64,000 nucleotides of DNA from Moheibacter lacus (GTDB lineage Bacteria; Bacteroidota; Bacteroidia; Flavobacteriales; Weeksellaceae). The position numbers and the translations under genes were made by a program. The first letter of the stretch is position 1; each line of letters starts with the position of its first letter. Of this stretch, positions 17,676-25,919 are shown one piece after another. Location: NCBI RefSeq assembly GCF_014042165.1, contig NZ_JACDZE010000001.1:890595-954594 (forward strand), in the 5' to 3' direction. The notes below the pieces were generated by a model, which did not search any database, had not been told where the DNA came from, and saw only the letters and a program-made list of their open reading frames with translations.

Positions 17676-18281
17676 ATGCACCTCCTCCACCTCTCCGACT
17701 CCCACAACCAACACAGAAGTTTAGAAAACTTACCGGAAGCTGATATCATCGTCCATTCCGGTGATTTTTCATTTGCCGGAACTCGAGCGGAATTTTTGGA
17801 TTTTCTCAACTGGTTTTTAGGTTTGGATTACCAACATAAAATTTTCATCGGCGGAAACCACGATTATTTCCTAGAAGGAAAATCACAAAAAGACATTCAG
17901 AAAATGCTGCCTAAAAATTGCCATTATCTTTTTCACAGCGGCGTAACCATTGAAAACATCAAATTCTGGGGCGTGCCGATGTTTGTTTCAGAAGATATTG
18001 ACGGTTCATATTTCCGGAAAATCAAACGAATTCCGAAAAACACAGACATTTTGATTTCGCACAATCCGCCGTTTGGGATTTTGGATTTGGACGGAAAAAT
18101 CAATTTCGTATGTAAAAGTTTAGGGGAAAAAATAGTAGAAATCAAACCCAAATTTCATCTATTTGGACACATTCATAACGCTTTCGGAATTGAAAAATCA
18201 AAACACACCACTTTTTCAAACGCTTCTATTCTTAACGGAAACTACGAATTTCAAAACCTTCCAAATATTTTTGTCGTTTAA
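17676..18281 (+). CDS. Small calcineurin-like metallophosphoesterase
   Basis: Cytoplasmic phosphoesterase of 201 residues, without signal peptide. All metal-binding motifs are present: D8-x-H10 (LSDSH), G-D in HSGDFS, G-N-H-D in FIGGNHDYF, H in SHNPPFG, and G-H-I-H in LFGHIHNAF. The short form resembles the MPPED/class III group of cyclic-nucleotide or nucleotide phosphodiesterases; the substrate is not known. It follows the broken glycosylase-like gene by 17 bp and precedes an AAA ATPase with its own promoter. These genes may form a mobile or lineage-specific set. Confidence 0.88.
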   Translation: MHLLHLSDSHNQHRSLENLPEADIIVHSGDFSFAGTRAEFLDFLNWFLGLDYQHKIFIGGNHDYFLEGKSQKDIQKMLPKNCHYLFHSGVTIENIKFWGVPMFVSEDIDGSYFRKIKRIPKNTDILISHNPPFGILDLDGKINFVCKSLGEKIVEIKPKFHLFGHIHNAFGIEKSKHTTFSNASILNGNYEFQNLPNIFVV

Positions 18282-18316
18282 AGAACAACGCGACATCAAT
18301 TGACGTTTCCTAATCC

Positions 18317-18324
18317 TATTTTTG
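18317..18324 (+). promoter_or_regulatory. -7 element (TATTTTTG) of the AAA ATPase gene
   Basis: Perfect TAnnTTTG match, 24 nt before the ATG at 18349. A TTG lies at 18300-18302, slightly closer than usual for a -33 element. Confidence 0.45.
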
Positions 18325-18348
18325 TATTCAACTTAAAAATGCTAACCC

Positions 18349-19485
18349 ATGCAACTCGAAAAATTTATCCAAGAAAACGCAGAAAAATTTAACCAAAATC
18401 GATTCTCTGAAAAATATAATCTATCAGACAAACCATTAGTTTTTGAAGAGAGACGCCGAAGTTATCTCAACGAACAAAAATTGTTCATGGCTTATTTCGG
18501 TGAAATTCCGAATTTGATGGAAGAAGAAAATATCAATTGTAAAAAGGCGGTTGAATGGTTTATCAAAAATTATGGAAATCAAATCAAGGATATGCATTTC
18601 AGCAAAGTTGAATTGGAGTCAAGCAAAAATAATGTTTCGGAATTTGATGATGTTTTTTTCTTGCTCGACCAAGATTTATTGGTCGATTTTGATACCAATC
18701 AATCCAAAATGCGGATCTTATTTCGGAAAACCAATTTCGAATTCGTTGAAAAAATCAGAAAATCCTTGTTGAAATTTCGAAGTAGAAAAAGACAGAAACC
18801 GGAAATTCATCTGATCACAAAAGAACCTTACGGGATTGATTTGCAAGAATTTGAAATTCAAAAACCCAAACTGGCGATTCAAGACAATTACAACGATGAT
18901 TTTCTTGAAATCCACCAAACCATTTTAAAAAGACTGCAAACCAAAAAGGACAAAGGTTTGGTTTTGTTGCACGGAAAACCCGGAACCGGAAAAACGTCCT
19001 ACATCCGATATTTGATTACTTCTTTGAAGAAAAAAGTGATTTTCTTACCGCTCAACATGGCGGCAGAAATCACCAATCCGGGCTTGATGAAATTGCTTAT
19101 CAACAATCCCGATTCGATTTTTGTGATTGAAGATGCCGAAAATATTATCATGGATCGCGAAGAAAACGGAAATTCACCAGTTTCCACTTTGTTGAATTTA
19201 TCGGACGGATTGTTGTCCGATTGTTTGAACATCCAAATCATCTGTTCGTTTAACACTGATATTTCCAAAGTCGATTCTGCACTTTTGCGCAAAGGAAGAT
19301 TGATTGCCAAATATGAATTCAAAGAATTGGAAGCGGAAAAAGCGCAAAATCTTTCTGAGAAATTGGGCTTTAAAACCCATATTTCCAAACCGATGAACCT
19401 GACCGATATTTACAATCAGGAAGAAAAAAACGGGAATCATACCGCACAAAGAAAATCAATTGGTTTTGTGAAAGCGGTGGGTTGA
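18349..19485 (+). CDS. AAA-family ATPase of unknown role
   Basis: Soluble 378-residue protein. Residues 1-190 form a family-specific region with no motif I recognise. The C-terminal half is an AAA module: Walker A G209-KPGTG-K-T216, Walker B I257-FVIED-AE with E261/D262, sensor 1 N302 in SFNTD, and arginines R314 and R317 as likely finger or sensor residues in LLRKGRL. The module resembles the Bcs1/CDC48-like clade of remodelling ATPases rather than DNA helicases. No protease, nuclease or partner gene is directly adjacent; the next genes are a toxin-antitoxin pair. It could remodel a protein partner encoded elsewhere. Confidence 0.82.
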   Translation: MQLEKFIQENAEKFNQNRFSEKYNLSDKPLVFEERRRSYLNEQKLFMAYFGEIPNLMEEENINCKKAVEWFIKNYGNQIKDMHFSKVELESSKNNVSEFDDVFFLLDQDLLVDFDTNQSKMRILFRKTNFEFVEKIRKSLLKFRSRKRQKPEIHLITKEPYGIDLQEFEIQKPKLAIQDNYNDDFLEIHQTILKRLQTKKDKGLVLLHGKPGTGKTSYIRYLITSLKKKVIFLPLNMAAEITNPGLMKLLINNPDSIFVIEDAENIIMDREENGNSPVSTLLNLSDGLLSDCLNIQIICSFNTDISKVDSALLRKGRLIAKYEFKELEAEKAQNLSEKLGFKTHISKPMNLTDIYNQEEKNGNHTAQRKSIGFVKAVG

Positions 19486-19578
19486 TTTAGAACGCTTTAA
19501 CTTAATTAAAGTTATTGCTATTCTTTTTGCTAAAACAAAATTTTCGTAAGAACCATCGCAACAAATAAACTAATTAGT

Positions 19579-19586
19579 TAACTTTG
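19579..19586 (+). promoter_or_regulatory. -7 element (TAACTTTG) of the toxin-antitoxin operon
   Basis: Perfect TAnnTTTG match, 4 nt before the GTG start at 19591; supports a leaderless toxin message and fixes the start codon. Confidence 0.5.
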
Positions 19587-19590
19587 TGGT

Positions 19591-19929
19591 GTGATTAGAA
19601 CGATTGTTTTATATGAAGATCATTTTCTAAAGTTTCATAAAGACCAAGAATTAACGGTTCAAGAAAAAATTGAATACGTTTTGGATATGGTTCGATTTGA
19701 AAACCATGTGCCAAAGAGGTTTTTTAAGCGACTTGAAAATACAGATGGAATTTATGAAGTTCGAGTCATCACTAGCTTCAAAAGCATAAGAATTTTGTGT
19801 TTTTTGGATGATGGAAATTTGGTGGTTTTAATGAATTGTTTTCTCAAAAAAACACAAAAAACACCTAAAAAGGAAATTAACCTCGCTGAAAAATTAAAAA
19901 AAGAATATTTAAATAATAAAAATGTCTAA
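19591..19929 (+). CDS. HigB/Gp49-like type II toxin
   Basis: 112-residue protein of the phage Gp49-like / HigB branch of the RelE superfamily, which cleaves mRNA on the ribosome. Evidence: N-terminal IVLYEDHFLKFHKDQ, helix LTVQEKIEYVLDMV, then the strands YEVRVITSFKSIRILCFLDDGNLVVLMNCFLKKTQKTP, which is the typical RelE core with a basic K/R-rich end. It begins with GTG right after a -7 element. The toxin precedes the antitoxin, as in HigBA systems, and overlaps it by 8 bp. The antitoxin's helix-turn-helix domain would repress this promoter. Confidence 0.85.
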   Translation: MIRTIVLYEDHFLKFHKDQELTVQEKIEYVLDMVRFENHVPKRFFKRLENTDGIYEVRVITSFKSIRILCFLDDGNLVVLMNCFLKKTQKTPKKEINLAEKLKKEYLNNKNV

Positions 19930-20221
19930 AATGAACAGTATAACAAATTTTGAAGATCTTTTGATTGATAAATATGGAGAAAAGGGAACTCCAAACCGTG
20001 ATAAATTTGACGCAGATTCTCTTGCATTTCGATTGGGCATTATGTTGAAAGAGGCACGAAAAGAGGCAAATTTAACGCAAGAAGAATTGGCCGAAAAAAC
20101 TGGAACGAAGAAAAGTTATATTTCACGAATCGAAAGAGGATTGAGCGATATTCAAATCTCGACTTATTATAAATTGATTGAAATTGGATTGGGTAAAAGT
20201 TTAAATATTTCTATCCATTAA
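19922..20221 (+). CDS. HigA-like XRE-family antitoxin
   Basis: 99-residue antitoxin and autorepressor. The C-terminal half is an XRE helix-turn-helix (EARKEANLTQEELAEKTGTK, then SYISRIERGLSDIQISTYYKL). The N-terminal half, about 40 residues, is acidic and probably neutralises the toxin. An alternative start at the second methionine (19931) is possible, but the first gives the usual 8-bp overlap with the toxin gene. Expected to bind the short interval around 19560-19590. Confidence 0.87.
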   Translation: MSKMNSITNFEDLLIDKYGEKGTPNRDKFDADSLAFRLGIMLKEARKEANLTQEELAEKTGTKKSYISRIERGLSDIQISTYYKLIEIGLGKSLNISIH

Positions 20222-20249
20222 AAATTGAAATTGTATAAACACATTCGTT

Positions 20250-20444
20250 ATGAAACCAAAAAAACTAGAAACCATCACGGTCAGTATGCAGGAAATTTGG
20301 CAGCAAACTACGCCAAAAGTGCACAAGAGCAAGAAACATTACAGTCGTAAAGACAAACATAAAAAAAATCCGGATCGCCAAAATCCGGATTTTTTTTTAT
20401 CATTTTCATTCCGAAGCTTCGGAATCAAATTAACTCATTATTAA
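20250..20444 (+). CDS. Small basic protein whose frame runs through a terminator; candidate ArfA-like rescue factor
   Basis: 64-codon ORF; I do not recognise a named family. The N-terminal part ([19 protein letters not shown]) is followed by a basic tail, K26-SKK-H30-Y31-S-R33-K34-D-K36-H37-K-K. The Y-x-R-K-x-K-H pattern matches the tail of E. coli ArfA (SYMRKGKH), which places itself in the empty mRNA channel of stalled ribosomes. Codons 38-50 form the stem-loop and U-tract of a strong intrinsic terminator (20361-20398) and the stop is only at 20442-20444. Most transcripts should therefore end without a stop codon near codon 49, giving a tmRNA-tagged protein while tmRNA works and a stable product when it fails. 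The codons after the terminator (LSFSF...) look unconstrained. Coding status is inferred. Confidence 0.5.
   Translation: MKPKKLETITVSMQEIWQQTTPKVHKSKKHYSRKDKHKKNPDRQNPDFFLSFSFRSFGIKLTHY
20361..20398. terminator. Bidirectional intrinsic terminator inside the small basic ORF
   Basis: Stem of 15 bp: seven A plus ATCCGGAT (20361-20375) pairs with ATCCGGAT plus seven T (20383-20397); the loop is CGCCAAA. An eight-T tract follows on the plus strand and an A-tract gives the same on the minus strand, so it serves both the small ORF and alaS, whose stop is at 20441. Confidence 0.85.
20408..20425. repeat. Perfect 18-bp palindrome downstream of alaS
   Basis: ATTCCGAAGCTTCGGAAT lies between the alaS stop and the shared terminator. 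On the alaS mRNA it can form a short hairpin just after the stop codon, upstream of the terminator. Confidence 0.5.
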
Positions 20445-23053
20445 ATTAAATTTTTCGCTTTCTCCAACGCTCTTTCCAATCCTGAAACATCCTTCCCTCC
20501 TGCCGTTGCAAAGAAAGGCTGTCCGCCTCCGCCACCTTGGATTTCTTTTCCTAAATCACGTACGATTTGTCCGGCGTTCAATCCTTTTTCCGCCACTAAA
20601 TTATCGGAAATCGCTACCGTAATCGATGGTTTTCCGTCGTGGTCAGAAGCCACAATTAACAATACATTTTCCAACTCTTTACGCAATGGAAATGCGATTT
20701 GTTTGATGTTTTCCGGACTCAAACTCGTTTTTACTGCAAGGAAATTGATTCCGTTTTTATTTTCAAAAGATTTTTTCCAATTTTCCTTTTCCTGACCTGC
20801 TTGTTGCGCAGCAAATTTTTCCAATTGGGATTTCAATTCTTTGTTTTCGTCCAAAAGTTTTTGAACCGCTTCTACCGGTTCTACCGGATTTTTCAGCGTA
20901 TGCAGAATTTCGTTGTATTTGGAATAAATTTCTTTCAATTCGTCGATCGCGGCAATTCCGGTCGTAGCTTCAATTCTACGAATTCCTGCCGCACTTGAAC
21001 TTTCATTTTTCAATTTGAACAAAATAATATCGGCCGTATTTTCAACATGCGTTCCACCACATAATTCGATGGAATCTCCAAATTTCACCATCCGCACAAC
21101 ATCGCCATATTTCTCTCCAAAAAGTGCCATCGCACCTTCTTCCAACGCTTTTTTGAAAGGAACAGATCGTTTTTCTTCGAGTGGAATTCGGTCAAAAATC
21201 TTTTGGTTGACTTGTTTGGAAACTTCTGTCAATTCCTCTTCCGTCATTTTATTGAAATGAGAAAAATCAAAACGCAGATAGTCCGGCCCCACATAAGAAC
21301 CTTTTTGCTCCACATGCGTCCCCAATACCTCACGCAAAGCTTCATGCAACAAATGCGTCGCCGAGTGATTTCGCATGATATGATTTCTGCGTTCCTTATC
21401 CACAACGGCTTTGAAAGGCATGTCCAAATGTTTCGGTAGTTTTTCCGTGAAATGAACGATCAGGTTGTTTTCCTTTTTGGTGTTGAGAATTTCAATTTTT
21501 TCACCATTTACAATCGATTCGATATAACCCGTATCCCCAACTTGTCCTCCACTTTCCGCATAAAAAGGCGTGGCTTGAAACACCAATTGATAAAAAGTTC
21601 CGGTTTTATTTTCCACTTTTCGGTAGCGCGTGATTTTTACATCAGCTTCCAAATAATCGTATCCGATGAATTCCTCTACTTTGTCTTCGATCAATTCTGT
21701 CCAGTCAGAAGCCGAAAAAGAAGTCGCCGATTTGGAGCGTTGTTTTTGTTTTTCCATTTCCGATTCAAATCCTTTCTCGTCAATGGTCAAACTTTTTTCT
21801 TCCGCAATGATTCTCGATAAATCAGCCGGAAAACCATAAGTGTCGTACAATTCAAAAACGACTTCACCTGGGATTTCTTTTAAATTCGAATTGTTTTGAA
21901 TGAAATTGTCCAAACGGATTAATCCTTGGTCGATGGTTCTCAAAAAACTCGTTTCTTCTTCTTTGATGACTTCTGTCACCAATTGAATTTGTTTCCCCAA
22001 TTCCGGGAAAACTTCGCCCATTTGGTTTTGAAAAATCGGCAATAATTTATAAATGAATGGTTCGTTTAGGTCTAAGAAACGATAACCATAGCTGATCGCT
22101 CTCCGTAAAATTCGACGGATGACGTATCCGGCGCCGGTATTGGACGGCAATTGACCGTCAGCGATCACAAAAGAAACTGCTCTCAAATGATCTACCACAA
22201 CGCGAAAAGCTACATCTGTTGTGAAATGTTCACCGTATTTTTTACCTGAAATTTTTTCCAATTCCTGAATCAATGGTTGGAAAACGTCGGTATCATAATT
22301 CGAAGTTTTTCCTTGTAAAACCATCGCCAAACGCTCAAACCCCATTCCGGTATCGATGCTTTTTGCGGGCAAAATTTCCAGCGAACCATCTGCTTTGCGC
22401 AAATATTCCATAAAAACCAGGTTCCAAACTTCGATCACTTGTGGATGGTCTTGGTTCACCAAATCACGTCCGGGAACGAGTGCTTTTTCCTCTGCTGAAC
22501 GGATGTCTACATGAATTTCGGAACAAGGACCACAAGGACCTGTTTCGCCCATTTCCCAGAAATTGTCTTTTTTATTTCCAAATAAAATGCGTTCTTCCGC
22601 AATGTGTTTTTTCCATAATTCCAAAGCCTCATCATCCTGAGCCGTCCCATCCTTTTCATCTCCTTCAAAAACGGTTACGTAAAGATTTTCCTTTGGGATT
22701 TTATAGACTTCTGTCAACAATTCCCAAGCCCATTCGATGGCTTCTTTTTTAAAATAATCTCCAAACGACCAATTTCCCAACATTTCAAACATGGTGTGGT
22801 GATAGGTGTCTTTTCCCACATCATCGAGATCGTTGTGTTTTCCGGAAACGCGCAAACATTTTTGGGTATCGGCAATTCGCAAAGAAGTCGGTTTTTTATA
22901 GCCGAGGAAAAAATCTTTGAATTGTGCCATTCCTGAATTGTTAAACATCAAAGTCGGATCGTCTTTTAAAACAATGGGTGCTGATGGTACAATCAAATGT
23001 TGTTTGGATTCAAAAAAATCTAAAAACTGTTGGCGTATCTGTTTGGATGTCAT
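20441..23053 (-). CDS. alaS: Alanine--tRNA ligase
   Basis: Charges tRNA-Ala and edits Ser/Gly mischarging. 870 residues, full length. The catalytic domain shows [14 protein letters not shown] and [15 protein letters not shown]. The editing domain has the [13 protein letters not shown] (H-x-x-x-H) and [11 protein letters not shown] (C-x-x-x-H) zinc motifs. The C-Ala domain ends with the glycine-rich [18 protein letters not shown]. The gene is convergent with the small basic ORF and shares its terminator. The cognate tRNA-Ala(GGC) gene is in the same window at 59385. Confidence 0.97.
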   Translation of the reverse strand: MTSKQIRQQFLDFFESKQHLIVPSAPIVLKDDPTLMFNNSGMAQFKDFFLGYKKPTSLRIADTQKCLRVSGKHNDLDDVGKDTYHHTMFEMLGNWSFGDYFKKEAIEWAWELLTEVYKIPKENLYVTVFEGDEKDGTAQDDEALELWKKHIAEERILFGNKKDNFWEMGETGPCGPCSEIHVDIRSAEEKALVPGRDLVNQDHPQVIEVWNLVFMEYLRKADGSLEILPAKSIDTGMGFERLAMVLQGKTSNYDTDVFQPLIQELEKISGKKYGEHFTTDVAFRVVVDHLRAVSFVIADGQLPSNTGAGYVIRRILRRAISYGYRFLDLNEPFIYKLLPIFQNQMGEVFPELGKQIQLVTEVIKEEETSFLRTIDQGLIRLDNFIQNNSNLKEIPGEVVFELYDTYGFPADLSRIIAEEKSLTIDEKGFESEMEKQKQRSKSATSFSASDWTELIEDKVEEFIGYDYLEADVKITRYRKVENKTGTFYQLVFQATPFYAESGGQVGDTGYIESIVNGEKIEILNTKKENNLIVHFTEKLPKHLDMPFKAVVDKERRNHIMRNHSATHLLHEALREVLGTHVEQKGSYVGPDYLRFDFSHFNKMTEEELTEVSKQVNQKIFDRIPLEEKRSVPFKKALEEGAMALFGEKYGDVVRMVKFGDSIELCGGTHVENTADIILFKLKNESSSAAGIRRIEATTGIAAIDELKEIYSKYNEILHTLKNPVEPVEAVQKLLDENKELKSQLEKFAAQQAGQEKENWKKSFENKNGINFLAVKTSLSPENIKQIAFPLRKELENVLLIVASDHDGKPSITVAISDNLVAEKGLNAGQIVRDLGKEIQGGGGGQPFFATAGGKDVSGLERALEKAKNLI

Positions 23054-23171
23054 TTTCTAAAAATTGAGTTGCAAAATTCGTGAATTTGATTGAGTTATTG
23101 AAACAGATGTTGAGAAATTCTGATCCAATTGTTTGTATATTCCTTATTGTAAAGTTTTTTATAGTTGTTTT

Positions 23172-23479
23172 ATGATTTCCATGATAGAGAAGAATTTGAT
23201 TCCGTTGCGTGATTTGTGTAAAACATATCATGTAGACAATCTTTTTTTGTTCGGCTCGGCGGCAAGAAATAAATTCAAAAAAGAAAGTGATTTTGATTTT
23301 TTGGTCAATTTTTCTTCTGAATTAGATTTAATGAATTATGCGGATAATTATTTTGATTTTATGTCTGAACTACAACAACTCTTCGGTCGAGAAATTATTT
23401 GGTTACAGAAAAATCATTAAAAAACCCTGTTCTTATCCAGAAAATAAATAAATCCAAAATTCCGATCTATGAGACCTGA
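23172..23479 (+). pseudogene. MNT-type nucleotidyltransferase with a one-base deletion
   Basis: Minimal nucleotidyltransferase domain, the antitoxin-like partner (MntA) of HEPN/MNT systems. From ATG 23172 the protein has L-F-G-S28-A-x(9)-E-S-D40-F-D42-F-L-V, the GS...DxD active site. After residue 75 (about 23396) the frame slips: the open frame ends at 23420 after a foreign tail (IWLQKNH). Adding one base near 23397 restores a continuous family-like end, LVTEKSLKNPVLIQKINK through PIYET, with a stop at 23477-23479. A missing G (ATT-GAT to ATT-AT) explains it exactly. The ancestral length is about 102 residues. No HEPN partner follows. It may be a decayed gene or a sequencing error. Confidence 0.75.
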
Positions 23480-23574
23480 GATTCTCAACTTAAAGAACGA
23501 AATAGAGGATTTTAAAAATTAAAAAACGCATCTATTTGACATTCATTTCATTAAGTAATATTTACAATTTCCTT

Positions 23575-23595
23575 AACAACAATCTGTTGTTTTTT
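23575..23595 (+). terminator. Probable intrinsic terminator before the M23 peptidase gene
   Basis: AACAACA (23575-23581) pairs with TGTTGTT (23585-23591) around a 3-nt loop, followed by a T-tract. The stem is AT-rich, hence moderate confidence. Confidence 0.5.
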
Positions 23596-23641
23596 CCCGT
23601 TATTTTGTCGGACACAAGAGGAACAAAACACACAACAAAGA

Positions 23642-24610
23642 ATGGGGATTAAAAAATTCAAGTACAACGCAAAAACCACATCCTTCAAACCTATTAAAAA
23701 CCAAAGAATTAGAAATTTTCGTAATCTAGCGGCATTTCTAATCGTGACTGCTTTTTTTGGCATCATTTCCGGTTTCATTTTCAGCAATAAAGTCAATTCG
23801 CCAGAAGAGAATTCACTGGCAGCAGAATTGAAAGAAATGAAAATTCAGTATGAATTGTTAAATAAAAAAGTCAAACAATCACAAGAAGTTTTGGGTCAAA
23901 TCGAGAACCGAGACAATAATATTTACCGCAGTTATTTCGAATTGGATCCTATATCTGAAGATGTCAGAAAAGCAGGATTTGGTGGTGTGAATCGTTATTC
24001 GAAATTCACGGATTGGAAATATGGCGATTTGGTTTCTGATGTAGCAAAGAACATTGATATACTCAATAAACAGATGGTGATACAGTCCAAATCTCTGGAT
24101 GAAATCGTCATCAGCGCAAAAGAAAAAGACAAAATGTTGCGTCATTTGCCGGCGATTCAACCGGTTGCCAATAAAGACCTGACGCGTCTGGCTTCAGGAT
24201 ATGGAATGCGCATGCATCCGATTTTAAAAATCAGCAAAATGCACGCCGGAACAGATTTTGCCGCCCATATAGGAACACCAATTTATGCAACAGGAGACGG
24301 AAAAGTTACCTTAGCAGGAAGAGAGGGTGGCTATGGAAATGTCGTGAAAATCAAACACGGTTATGGCTATGAAACGCTTTATGCGCACATGAGCAAAATT
24401 AAAACGAGATCCGGTCAAAACGTAAAAAGAGGTGATATCATCGGCTATGTGGGAAACACAGGGCTTTCTACAGGGCCACATTTGCACTATGAAATTCATA
24501 AAGATGGTCAACCGATCGATCCGGTTTCTTATTTTTATCAAGATGTAAGTCCGGATGAATTTAACGTTTTGCTCGATAAGTCTCAGCAAATGTCTGTATC
24601 TTTGGACTAA
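23642..24610 (+). CDS. Membrane-anchored M23 (LytM) peptidase
   Basis: Peptidoglycan endopeptidase or activator, 322 residues. A basic cytoplasmic N-terminus is followed by one transmembrane helix (about residues 28-47), a coiled-coil stretch (SLAAELKEMKIQYELLNKKV and onward), then the LytM domain at about residues 190-305. Zinc ligands are seen in the H-A-G-T-D motif (KMHAGTDF) and H-L-H-Y-E (TGPHLHYEIH), with the YAHMSK catalytic His between them, so the site looks complete rather than degenerate. Coiled coil plus LytM resembles the MepM group. The stop codon directly abuts the MerR-type gene, so the two are one operon. Confidence 0.9.
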   Translation: MGIKKFKYNAKTTSFKPIKNQRIRNFRNLAAFLIVTAFFGIISGFIFSNKVNSPEENSLAAELKEMKIQYELLNKKVKQSQEVLGQIENRDNNIYRSYFELDPISEDVRKAGFGGVNRYSKFTDWKYGDLVSDVAKNIDILNKQMVIQSKSLDEIVISAKEKDKMLRHLPAIQPVANKDLTRLASGYGMRMHPILKISKMHAGTDFAAHIGTPIYATGDGKVTLAGREGGYGNVVKIKHGYGYETLYAHMSKIKTRSGQNVKRGDIIGYVGNTGLSTGPHLHYEIHKDGQPIDPVSYFYQDVSPDEFNVLLDKSQQMSVSLD

Positions 24611-24952
24611 ATGCACGTCGAATTACCAGATAAAATCTATTACAGCATTGGGGAAGTTTCCAAAGCTTTTGGTGTAAACGCTTCTCTGATTCGTTTTTGG
24701 GAAAAAGAGTTTGAAGTGATTTCTCCCAAAAAGAATAAAAAAGGCAATCGTTATTTTACCCAACAAGACATCAAAAACCTGAAGTTAATTTACCATTTAG
24801 TAAAAGAACGCGGTTATACACTTGATGGTGCAAAAACGGCTCTGGAAGAAAATCAATCGATCAAAGAAGACGTTGAGCTAATTGCCAGAATGGAGTCAAT
24901 TCGTTCAGAATTAGTGCGTTTAAAAGAGAGTTTTGATTTGGGTGCAGATTAA
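24611..24952 (+). CDS. MerR-family transcriptional regulator
   Basis: 113-residue DNA-binding protein. The N-terminal winged helix-turn-helix is clear: YYSIGEVSKAFGVNASLIRF, then WEKEFEVISPKKNKKGNRYF and TQQDIKNLKLIYHLVKERGYTLDGAKTAL. The C-terminal part is a short dimerisation helix without metal-binding cysteines. The start codon follows the M23 peptidase stop with no gap. In Bacteroidota this pairing of an M23 peptidase with a MerR-like gene appears, as far as I recall, to be conserved; a role in cell-wall or envelope control is an inference. Confidence 0.88.
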   Translation: MHVELPDKIYYSIGEVSKAFGVNASLIRFWEKEFEVISPKKNKKGNRYFTQQDIKNLKLIYHLVKERGYTLDGAKTALEENQSIKEDVELIARMESIRSELVRLKESFDLGAD

Positions 24953-24970
24953 TTGATTTTATTTCTCTTC

Positions 24971-25765
24971 CTATCCCCTATTTTTCAATTGAATTTTATA
25001 AATCAAATTTCTTGCAGTATTTCTGGGAATGAGTCTTGGTAAAATCGATAAAAATTGACAACTCAAAGATGGCAAACAAACCACTTTTCCCTTACGCATT
25101 GCGCGAATTCCATAGGCCGCAACTTCTCCCGGTTCGCTGTTCATCGAATTGATTTTCGCTTCCTTATCTGCCGCCACATTCTTTCGGAAATTGGTATTGA
25201 CAACGCCGGGACAAAGCACACTTATCCTAACATTTGAACCTTTATTTTCCCGAGCAATGGCTTCTGTAAACGAAATTAAAAATGCTTTGGTCGAATAATA
25301 AATCGACATCAAAGGACCCGGTTGAAATCCGGCCAAAGAGGAAATATTCAGAATTTCCCCTTCATTTCTTTCCAACATGCCTTTTAGGAATAATTTTGTC
25401 AACGCCATCGGTGTCGTTACATGTAATCCCGCCATGGTCAATTCCGAATTCAAATTGGTTTCTGAAAAATTTCCAAATACACCAAAACCCGCATTGTTCA
25501 CCAATCCAAAAACAGTCAAATCATTTTCAACCGTAAAATCATAAACTTCTTGAGCAAAAGAAACCTGAGAAACGTCCCTTACCAGCACTTTTACATCTAC
25601 AGCATAATTAGATCGGATCTCATTTGCGGTAGCATCGAGCATTTCCGAATTGATGTCGGCCAAAATTAAAGCATAACCATCCTTTGCATATATTTTTGCA
25701 AATTCTTTTCCCAAGCCAGAAGCCGCTCCGGTTATGATGACGTATTTATTTTTGATAAGACTAAT
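24971..25765 (-). CDS. Short-chain dehydrogenase with an ATT (non-ATG) start
   Basis: NAD(P)-dependent oxidoreductase of the SDR superfamily, about 264 residues. The Rossmann motif T12-G-A-A-S-G-L-G19, the NNAGFG motif and the Y-x-x-x-K pair (YYSTK) are present. A TTG start at 25714 would cut through the Rossmann motif and is rejected. Going upstream in frame, no ATG, GTG or TTG is met before the promoter-like TATATTTA (25774-25781); the best candidate start is ATT at 25765, giving a natural N-terminus (I/M)-SLIKNKYVIITG. So either ATT is used, or the ATG mutated and the gene is poorly expressed. The sequence resembles the SDR group annotated DltE/YqjQ; the substrate is unknown. Confidence 0.8.
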   Translation of the reverse strand: MSLIKNKYVIITGAASGLGKEFAKIYAKDGYALILADINSEMLDATANEIRSNYAVDVKVLVRDVSQVSFAQEVYDFTVENDLTVFGLVNNAGFGVFGNFSETNLNSELTMAGLHVTTPMALTKLFLKGMLERNEGEILNISSLAGFQPGPLMSIYYSTKAFLISFTEAIARENKGSNVRISVLCPGVVNTNFRKNVAADKEAKINSMNSEPGEVAAYGIRAMRKGKVVCLPSLSCQFLSILPRLIPRNTARNLIYKIQLKNRG

Positions 25766-25773
25766 TTTGGCGG

Positions 25774-25781
25774 TAAATATA
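25774..25781 (-). promoter_or_regulatory. -7-like element (TATATTTA) of the SDR gene
   Basis: Seven of eight bases fit TAnnTTTG on the minus strand. It lies 8 nt before the ATT codon at 25765, the same spacing seen at the CoA-transferase gene, and supports that codon as the start. Confidence 0.4.
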
Positions 25782-25881
25782 AATAATTTCTAAAAACAGA
25801 AGTCTCAATTACTTAGGAACCTTCCATTTCATTTTTCAATTTTGTTCAAAACTTAAGCACACTCAATTCCTTCATTTTTCC

Positions 25882-25889
25882 TAACTTTA
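25882..25889 (+). promoter_or_regulatory. -7-like element (TAACTTTA) of dnaE
   Basis: Near match to TAnnTTTG, 30 nt before the dnaE ATG at 25920. Confidence 0.35.
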
Positions 25890-25919
25890 TACATTCAATT
25901 TCAACTTTTTTAGCTGTAC

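Noticed and set aside
23469-23522. 17-codon ORF after the broken MNT gene as a HEPN remnant
   Set aside because: Too short and without the HEPN R-x(4-6)-H motif; it cannot be supported.
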